From assembly GCA_963970005.1 (NCBI GenBank), contig CAXAMN010025317.1:1-64000 (forward strand): a stretch of DNA of 64,000 bases, read 5' to 3'. The position numbers and the translations under genes are program-made. Below the pieces are notes generated by a model. That model saw only the letters and a list, made by a program, of their open reading frames with translations, searched no databases and was not told where the DNA came from. This DNA comes from Durusdinium trenchii. Its lineage: Eukaryota; Sar; Dinophyceae; Suessiales; Symbiodiniaceae. This document shows positions 57,677-64,000 of the stretch, one piece after another (the first letter of the stretch is position 1; every line of letters begins with the position of its first letter).

Positions 57677-58500
57677 GTCAAAACCACAACCTCCTTTGTC
57701 AAAGACTGGGGGACGCCATCCATACGGCTGGAATGACCGGGAGATTGCGCACGAGGAGGAGCCCGTGGTCGACGAGGGTGGCCAGGCCGGTCTCGAGGAC
57801 TTTGAGTACCTGAATGAAGATGAACTCCAGCAAGTCGCTGGGATGGCCGTGGACGAGGCGCTCGGGGTGTGGAATGGTGTCGAGGTCAACAATCCACAAC
57901 GGGACGAACCTGAAGGAGAGGTGGTTGAGGATGAGGAGGACTTTGAAGGGGAGGACACCACTGAGCCATGCCCTGAGACTGAAGGCGAACCCAGCACGAG
58001 AATTGTGTGGCAGGACTGGGGCTCCGAAACCGCATGGAAGTGGACGCGGAAAGGGGCTATGCGTGGGTCCATACGAACGAGGCAAGGAATGATCTGGTGG
58101 TCCCAGAGGAGCTGCCCTACCCGTACTGGCCGCATCGATTCCACAGTGAAAGATACACCCGATGTGAAACCCGAGACGAGTGGGGTCGTCTTCAAGTGGC
58201 CGAGGTCTATGATGACTGGAGGGTCCAAGGGAGAGGCAGGCCACCGATCGTGCCCTGGACGGGAGCTACCCTTTTTGTCTTCGCGGATGGGCAGGTCCCT
58301 TGGGTTGAGCTGCCTGTGGATGGCCCCGGGGGCCCCGATGCCGGTGGAGGAGGTGAAGATCCAGGGGGCGGTGATGATGACTGGCGGCACCAGTGGCACT
58401 CAGGGGGCTCCAATGATTGGCAAAGCCTCAATGACAGTGGCCAATGGCAAGGTTGGCACTCGTGGTCGTGGCGAGGCACGAGGGCAGGGCAGGAGGCAAC
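57677..58500 (+). CDS. Element: acidic linker region
   Basis: Continues after the G10 run as AHEEEPVVDEGGQAGLEDFE, very acidic (EVVEDEEDFEGEDTT). It shifts frame near 58010 and goes on as DLVVPEELPYPYWPHRFHSE and VAEVYDDWRVQGRGRPPIVP, ending in a Gly/Trp/Ser-rich stretch (DDDWRHQWHSGGSNDWQ). No domain recognised; a protease could hide here, but no DTG or DSG motif is seen. Confidence 0.5.
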
Positions 58501-59980
58501 AGCTGGACCGACTTTGAGAAGGAGGGCATCTCGGGCAAGGCGGCTACGGCGGCTTTGGGCTACATCCAGGAGGTTGACAAGATCCAAGGAAACGGGGCTC
58601 AGGACTGGCAAGCCGTGCGAGAACGGGGAGATCTGCTGTTGGACCTGACAGGCTCAGTTGAGAAGGCAGCGATGGCACTTTGGGTGGCGCGGGAGCAGTT
58701 GGGCCGGAACAATTTGCAAGGGGCCGATAGTGAGGAGCTCACGAAGTTGTTGCATCCAGATCATTTGGCCTACCTTCGAGATATCCGAGCTCAAGGCATG
58801 CCCGCCAGGTACCAAGGGCAGAGGGAGCGAGTGACGACCCGACCACACCCGCGGGCGAGGGCAGATATGGGCCAAGTGTACGTCCAGTTGATGAAGGACA
58901 TCGCAAAGCACCGAGTTCTGGTCGCCTCAGCGAGCCATTCAGCCCTGAAGCATACGGTCTCCTCACCCTTTGAACTGGTTCCCAAGATGCTACCGAATCG
59001 GCCCTTGTCAACCGAAGCTAGGCTGGTGCATGATCAACGGCAGGTCAATGGAGGAACCCACAAGGATCTTCACCCGCCTGCGGCACAGCCGACCCATGAG
59101 CAGGTGGCAAGGCGCATTCTGTGGCTGAAGGCGAGATACCCCGGCATCAAGGTCGTTTTGGCAAAGAAAGACGTGGCTGGTGCCTTCAGATTACTATGGG
59201 TTGATCCCAGGGATGTGGAGCTGTTTGCGGGTGACGTCCCATGGAGGCCAGAGTTGATGGGACCGGGAGGGTCGGCGGCCAAGTTTCAAGGGCTGGGAGA
59301 TCTTACGGTCATCTACCTGGTCTCGAGCTTTGGGTTCTCGGGCTCCCCGGGCGAATGGACGGCATGGGGGCGTGCTACGGAGGAAGTCCACCGCAACCTC
59401 CGCCCGATTGACAGCAGGAGAGATGGAGAGCTGCACTTCTGCGGGAAGATCTTGGTCGATGACATGGTGCCCGTGATGGGATTGAGGCCCTGGGTGTCCA
59501 GTGAGGTGTACGAGTGGGCGGTGACGCAACTCCTAGGGGAGAAGGCCATCAACAAGCTCAAGGATGCGGAAGAAGGGTGCTACCAGTAACCAGCAGACAG
59601 TCTGGGGCCTGATCATCGACGCGGACACGGAGAGGGTGTCCTTGCCCGAGGCCCGGATTCTCAAGGGTGCTTACTTGTTGGCTCAGCCGTGCTTCAACTA
59701 CGGGGACAAAAACCTTCCCCTCAAGGAGCTACAACGATTCCGAGGTATCGCCAATGGTTGGAGCACCGTTGTCACTGGACTCAAGAACGAGCTCCGCAGT
59801 GCAGATGTGTTCCTTGGAGGAGTCGATGGAGGAGCCGCAGTTCAACCTAAACTAGCCCAGCCTGAAGGGTCCGAAGCTCGGGTGGATGAGGAGGAACGAA
59901 GTTGGGAGGCCCTTTGGGAGTTGTTCGAGGATTGCAGGTGGTTGTGTGCCCGTTCAGAGACGTGGGCTACGAAGTTTGGG
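58490..59980 (+). CDS. Element: reverse transcriptase
   Basis: After a frame change near 58500: SWTDFEKEGISGKAATAALG, then LLHPDHLAYLRDIRAQGMPA. The polymerase follows: LVHDQRQVNGGTHKDLHPPA (fingers), VLAKKDVAGAFRLLWVDP (motif A, catalytic Asp, about 59155-59208), SSFGFSGSPGEWTAW (motif B, about 59326-59370), ILVDDMVPVMG (motif C with the Asp pair, about 59450-59482). A frame shift near 59570 leads to WGLIIDADTERVSLPEARI and LKELQRFRGIANGWSTV, the thumb. All catalytic aspartates are present. The motif C form VDDM is that of YR and gypsy-type RTs rather than LINE FADD. It makes cDNA from the element RNA. Confidence 0.8.
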
Positions 59981-60450
59981 GGGCGACATCAGAGAGTTGC
60001 TCCCGCCTTTGGACCGCTTGGCCTTGCCTGGACAGCAAGGGGAAGGCCCGATCTTCGTCTCCTCTGACGCTACGCCGGAGGTGGTTGCAGCCATTGATTG
60101 GACCAATGGCCTGGCTTGTCGTGAGGATGTTGAGACCCTGAAGCCATGGATTCGGCAGGTTACAGAGGCCGAAGGGCAAGAGGGCGGCAAGCTCGCCATT
60201 CATTTGGGCGAGATGCTGAGCTTCGTGGCCTTTGCTTGCAAGGTTGGCCATTTGTGGGAGGGCAGAGTGGTCGTCTATGCAGGGGACAACAAGGTCGTCT
60301 ACTTCTGGATTACCGGGAGGAAGAGTGGAGTCCGGGCCGGGAGATTGTTGATCCGTGTCTTGAACCTGGTTGAGAAGCGCCATCGCTGCCGCATCTTGGG
60401 GGGGTTGGTGGAGGACCTTTCACAATGAAGATGCGGACGCCCTCACCCGT
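59978..60450 (+). CDS. Element: RNase H domain
   Basis: The frame begins after a run of six G (59978-59983). FVSSDATPEVVAAI (about 60054-60095) gives the first catalytic Asp. EMLSFVAFACKVGHLWEG (about 60211) gives Glu and the helix. VVVYAGDNKVVYFWITGR (about 60268) gives the second Asp (GDN). After a run of seven G (60398-60404) the next frame supplies WRTFHNEDADALTR, the terminal His/Asn-Asp part. This is the DEDD order of RNase H, which removes RNA from the cDNA hybrid. It sits directly after the RT thumb, as in LTR and DIRS elements. Confidence 0.75.
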
Positions 60451-61840
60451 TTGGAGGAAAAGCAGGCGGACGAGCTTATGGTGAAGAAGGGTTGGGACAA
60501 GCTGGACATCAAGGAGAGCATCCACCAGGCCTTGGAGGACACGGAGCGGTTTGGCTTGTGCTTTTTGTCCTGGGCAGATCAGGAGGACAGATATGAGTTG
60601 ATGAGGTTGAGGGAACTACGGGTCTTCAGAACCGTCCTCCGACAGCCAGCCGAGCTGAGAGAGGTAGAGGTGGTCGAATGGACCCCGGGCCAGCGATTTG
60701 TCAAGGACTTCGAATACTTCACTGGGGGAGCCAGGGATCCGGAGCACAAGGTCATAGCAGCCACCATCGGACCTGACCCGAAAGGAAGGCGAGTGGCGGA
60801 GTTCACGGCCTACCTCGACAGTGAGGTCTTTGACATTGCCGTCTTGGAGGGACCGACCGAGGTGCGATGGGCGCACCTGGAGCAATGGGCGAAGAGTGTG
60901 GGATGGAGCTGTGTGTTCCAGGAGTTCCTCACGTCCCAGCTTGGGGAAGCTATGGTGAGGAGAAGGGTCGCGGGCTTCGTTTTCCCCACGGAAAAGTCCT
61001 CAGAGGCGGTCGAGTTTTTGATGGTGAAGTCGGTTACTCCGCCAGCGATGGGGTCCTACTTGAAAAAGCTCAAGGAAGGCAATTGCGTTCAGACCGAACG
61101 GTATGAGGCGGCCATCAATGTGGGCCAAGAGGTCATGCTCCCGGTGGTGACAGCCCATGCGTGGATCAGGCAGGACGGAGAGAGGCAGAATGTCTATTCC
61201 TTGAGTGGACCTTGCCGGTGGCCCCTCACCGACTCCTCAGAGAAGGGCACGCAACGCATCCTAGTACAGGACAAGACCGCCCCGGTGGGCAAGGTGAGGA
61301 GCATCACGGGCGAGGAGGTGTGGGTGCTGCAGGGCAGGCGCCTGGACGAGTGGAGGAACCTGGTGGAGCTGATCGGGGAGAAGGAAGCGGAGAAGGAAGG
61401 CTGCCGGGCTACAGGCCGTCGAACTGCTCTGAGCCTGATCAGCACCGCTGCGGAGATTGTGAAAGAGGGTAAGGAAAGCAAGGCAGGGATGTGCCTCGAC
61501 AAGGAGGATTACAAGTCATTGGGCATTTTGCTGCAGTGGCTGAGGAGATGGCGTCGTGGAGACTTCAGGCGAGCACTACCAGATCGTAAGGCTGGAGGCC
61601 GTGATGATCAGATGCGATCGGTGTGGTTCTGGGGTGAGGAGTTGTGGCTTGGCGCCCTCGAGGATGACGAGATGACCTTCGGAAGCAGTGAGGACCGGAA
61701 ATGCGGAGGTCGCCGCAGGAAGGAGGTGAGGCCGGTGGAGGAGACCGGTGCTCGTTTCATCGACCTCGACCCGGACTTCAATCCAGATATGGAGATCCAG
61801 GCGCAGGTGGAGGAGTGGTTGGAAGCCCACTTGGTGGGTT
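60451..61840 (+). CDS. Element: methyltransferase-like domain II
   Basis: After the RNase H end: REVEVVEWTPGQRFVKDFEY, then VFDIAVLEGPTEVRW (about 60828-60872), and FLTSQLGEAMVRRRVAGFVF (about 60930-60989). The last string recalls motif VIII of cytosine-5 methylases (FGVPQxRxRxF), and LEGP could stand where ENV is expected. This may be the second half of a methylase whose first half lies before the RT, or a degenerate duplicate. The rest (VGKVRSITGEEVWVLQGRRL, DLDPDFNPDMEIQAQVEEWL) is unassigned and links to the recombinase. The call is inference from weak motifs. Confidence 0.4.
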
Positions 61841-62847
61841 TAAGGCAGCCAGCACCCAGAAAGCATATGCCACCGCTTGGGGCAAATGGTGTGATTGGAG
61901 CCGACGGCAAGGCTGGCTAACTCCTTTCCTCGACCACAATGGCGACCCGATCCACAATGAGAACAAGGTCCTGGGCTACCTGGGCTTCTTGGGATGGCTG
62001 AGTACGTCAGTTGCCACGATGAAGCAGGCAGTGTTCGCCATCAAGGACGCACGCAAGAGAGCCGGGCATGGTGACACGACGGTCAAGATGCACCGTCTTT
62101 GGATCGTTCTCAACTCGCTGGAGAAGAACTCAGTGAAGAAGCCAAGGCGGCTGGGTGTCACGGTCCAGATGATCAAGTGGCTTGGCAAACAGATGGCCTC
62201 AGGAGCGGACGCCATGGGCGAGCTCAAGGTTGACTGCAGGATGGTGCATGCAGCGGTGGTCACCGCCTGGTTCTTCATGCTTCGGGCCAGGGAGTTCTCT
62301 GACTCCAGCGGGGTGGATCAGGAGATGATCGTCAGGGGGGCAAGATGTATCCCTCACAACTCGTGGCCAACCCGACGAGAATGATCCTCAGGAAGTGACC
62401 TTGCAGTTCCGCAAGACCAAGGCGGATCAAGAGGCCTTCGGGACGTGCAAGACGATGCTGAGGACGGAGGTCGAGTTCGTGTGTGTGGTCACTGCGCTTC
62501 ACCGACTACGCGAAGTGGCACCGAGGAGGTTTGGGCGGGGCCCAGAGAGTCACATGCCCTTGTTCCGGTGGGCTTCGGGACCTGTCCTCAAGCGCTTGGA
62601 GGTCCAGAACCTTTTGCAGAGAGCGGCACGAGCTCTCGGCTTGCCGGCAGAGCGCTTCCAGTCCCATTCGCTACGAATTGGTGGAGCGTCGGCGCTTTAC
62701 CAAGCCACCGGGGAGATTGAAGTGGTCAAGAGGACCGGACGATGGACATCGTCAGCGGTGCAGCGCTATCTACACGACTCGGGCGACGTCCTGTCAGGTT
62801 TGGCGCGGAAGATGGCCAATGTGGACCAGCGCGTGCATTACACCTGA
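61835..62847 (+). CDS. Element: tyrosine recombinase
   Basis: From the frame change near 61840: AASTQKAYATAWGKWCDWSR (N-terminal core-binding helices), a helical region, then AWFFMLRAREFSD (first catalytic Arg, about 62268-62307). After a run of six G (62335-62340) the next frame gives VTLQFRKTKADQEAFG (catalytic Lys strand). HSLRIGGASALY (H-x-x-R, about 62668-62703) and GRWTSSAVQRYLHD (Trp/His III and the Tyr nucleophile, about 62737-62778) complete the set, followed by LARKMANVDQRVHYT and stop. All R-K-HxxR-W-Y residues are present. Such enzymes integrate DIRS, Ngaro and Crypton elements. The only break is the frame shift at the G6 run. Confidence 0.85.
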
Positions 62848-62883
62848 CGGGCAATGGAGCTGGCACACGGCCGACAGCAGTGA

Positions 62884-62993
62884 AGTGGGGAGGTGGCAGA
62901 TGCCACAGGCGATTGACAGATCGCGTGGCTGGTNNNNNNNNNNGGGGAGGTGGCAGATGCCACAGGCGATTGACAGATCGCGTGGCTGGTTGA
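62884..62993. repeat. Duplicated 46-bp sequence flanking a 10-N gap
   Basis: GGGGAGGTGGCAGATGCCAC and its following 26 bases occur immediately before (ending 62933) and after (from 62944) the ten N. This is the usual trace of two contigs whose overlap was not collapsed, or else a tandem repeat too hard to assemble. GTGGCAGATGCCAC is also a perfect 6-bp hairpin with a 2-base centre. Confidence 0.9.
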
Positions 62994-63420
62994 CACCAAC
63001 TTCAGTGCGAAGCGGCAAAATGGTGTGCCAGCGACTATGCACTAAGTTTATGGATCTATTTTAAAAAAAGTCTTGGACTCCCAAGGCTAAGGGTGATTCT
63101 GTTCTGATTCGACAGTGATGTGAGCTCGGCCCAACCGGCTTACATCCAGAGGACACATGGCGCTTACATCCATGCTGCATGGCGCCCTCAAGGAGTGCAA
63201 CATGATACTTGCACGGATACATCAGATGGATCCTTGAACCCTCATACCAAGCTGAAGAAACTCCGTGTGGCTCTTGAGGCTCTTGACATGTCTCCCACAT
63301 CCGCGGGGGGGCAGCGCAGCGCCCAGCGAATATACAGGTGACTAGAGTTCAGGTCCCCAGAGCCTCTATCCGACCAGTCCTGGACACCGATAGAGGCCGG
63401 TTTGGGGCCACCTGTTATTC
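62994..63420. other. 3' flank of the retroelement, no gene
   Basis: Contains a short A-run at about 63062-63068 and sequence without a recognised gene. The 3' end of the element is probably here, but no terminal repeat is visible. Confidence 0.35.
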
Positions 63421-63427
63421 CCCACAG

Positions 63428-63868
63428 GTGCGGAAGTTTGATCGCTTGGTGGCGGTCAATGGTCAAACCAGCGAGCGGGGCAAGGACGGTTTGGGGGCTC
63501 GCCGACGCGCACCGGCCCAGCGGTCCCACGGTGCATGCGATTCGGGCGCTGGGGGGGGTCGTCGAACGGGCCTTTTCTTCTCACCCACAGCACCCGCGGG
63601 TGAAAATTCGACAACCCAGAGGCTCCTAGACCCTCATATGGTCTCGAACCCCTAGGTTTTGAAGCACCAAGGGCTGTTTGGAGCGTCTGGGAAGAACCTC
63701 AAACAACCAATCATGTAGGGCCCCTCCAAACTTCGGACGCGTCCGTCGGAACCGCCCTGGACCTGCAGATCGACCCCTGCGCGGCCCGTCCTCCGCCGCG
63801 CGAAGGAGGTCTTAGATCTGGCGAGGTTCGCGGAGGGGGACACCGTCCTCACCTTCCGACGCTCTCAG
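63428..63868 (+). other. Possible exons, PDZ-like motif
   Basis: After an AG acceptor, VRKFDRLVAVNGQTSERG (about 63428-63481) has the FDRLVAVNG pattern of a PDZ domain strand-loop (usually GDRIxxVNG). After a gap, about 63788-63868 reads AKEVLDLARFAEGDTVLTF and RRSQ before a GT donor. Such repeated PDZ-like units are common in dinoflagellate predictions. It would be the start or middle of a plus-strand gene running off the window. Weak evidence. Confidence 0.3.
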
Positions 63869-64000
63869 GTGAACGAAGACGCTCGGCGCGGCGAGTTGCA
63901 CGACGGCCGAGATGGCTGGAAAATGGGGGCTGCTGAGCCATTGGGATCTCGATTCAGGATGATTCAGGTACCAGCACCCGACTTCACAGGTCACGACCTA
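63869..64000. other. Window end
   Basis: Likely intron after the GT at 63869; nothing else is seen. Confidence 0.3.

Larger units (their letters stand above)
52390..62850 (+). mobile_element. RT-tyrosine recombinase retroelement (DIRS-like)
   Basis: A 10.4-kb run of overlapping plus-strand frames without decayed stops. Order: membrane/Cys-rich protein, gag-like protein with CCCH finger, C5-methyltransferase-like domain, acidic linker, reverse transcriptase, RNase H, second methyltransferase-like domain, tyrosine recombinase. RT plus RNase H plus methyltransferase plus YR is the DIRS plan; such elements integrate by recombinase, not integrase, so no target duplication is expected. About ten frame changes interrupt it. 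Ends are not found: no inverted or split repeats are evident, and the 3' side runs into an assembly gap at 62.93 kb. Proteins of this kind are numerous in dinoflagellate predictions, as I recall. Confidence 0.8.

Noticed and set aside
1-64000. rRNA, tRNA, snRNA or CRISPR arrays
   Set aside because: I looked for 5S, U-snRNA and tRNA-like words and for regular spacer repeats and saw none. A tool such as tRNAscan could still find a divergent tRNA.

Overview
The window reads as nuclear DNA of a dinoflagellate, most like a symbiodiniacean. Three gene models that I could join exon by exon (serine hydroxymethyltransferase, a UDP-glycosyltransferase, and a GAF-like protein) have many small exons. Their introns most often start with GC, sometimes GT and probably GA, and nearly always end AG with G as the first exon base. 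That intron style, the GC-rich exons, the many decayed retroelements and the same-strand genes all fit dinoflagellates. This assignment rests on recalled family patterns, not a database search.

Layout. 0.4-4.4 kb: decayed LINE-type retrotransposon on the minus strand (coiled-coil ORF1, APE endonuclease, reverse transcriptase, C-terminal region). 4.9-5.9 kb: retroviral-like gag relic with a CCHC knuckle, minus strand. 6.2-6.6 kb: fragment of a tyrosine recombinase like the one at 62 kb. 8.8-12.9 kb: six-exon serine hydroxymethyltransferase. 14.4-18.7 kb: FAM227-like gene. 20.7-25.6 kb: twelve-exon glycosyltransferase. 27.1-41.8 kb: about nineteen-exon GAF-like/coiled-coil gene whose 6.8-kb sixth intron holds two tandem, paralogous ankyrin-repeat genes on the same strand; another of its introns holds two nearly identical 375-bp repeats and an assembly gap inside a poly-G tract. 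42-49.7 kb: poorly defined exons, a 0.67-kb inverted-repeat element and several hairpins.

49.9-52.3 kb is a sharply AT-rich island bounded by inverted repeats (core GCGCTGATTAGGG) and set in TA microsatellite. Its minus strand carries a broken superfamily 1 helicase of the kind I associate with eukaryotic DNA viruses and virus-like transposons.

52.4-62.85 kb is a 10.4-kb element on the plus strand. Reading order: membrane/cysteine-rich protein, gag-like protein with CCCH finger, C5-methyltransferase-like domain with a PC motif, acidic linker, reverse transcriptase, RNase H, a second methyltransferase-like domain, tyrosine recombinase. It is DIRS-like in its RT-RNase H-methyltransferase-YR logic, but the gag finger, membrane ORF and C5-type motifs are unusual. 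About ten frame changes break it, four of them exactly at runs of six or more G. The last kilobase has exon-like pieces with a PDZ-like motif.
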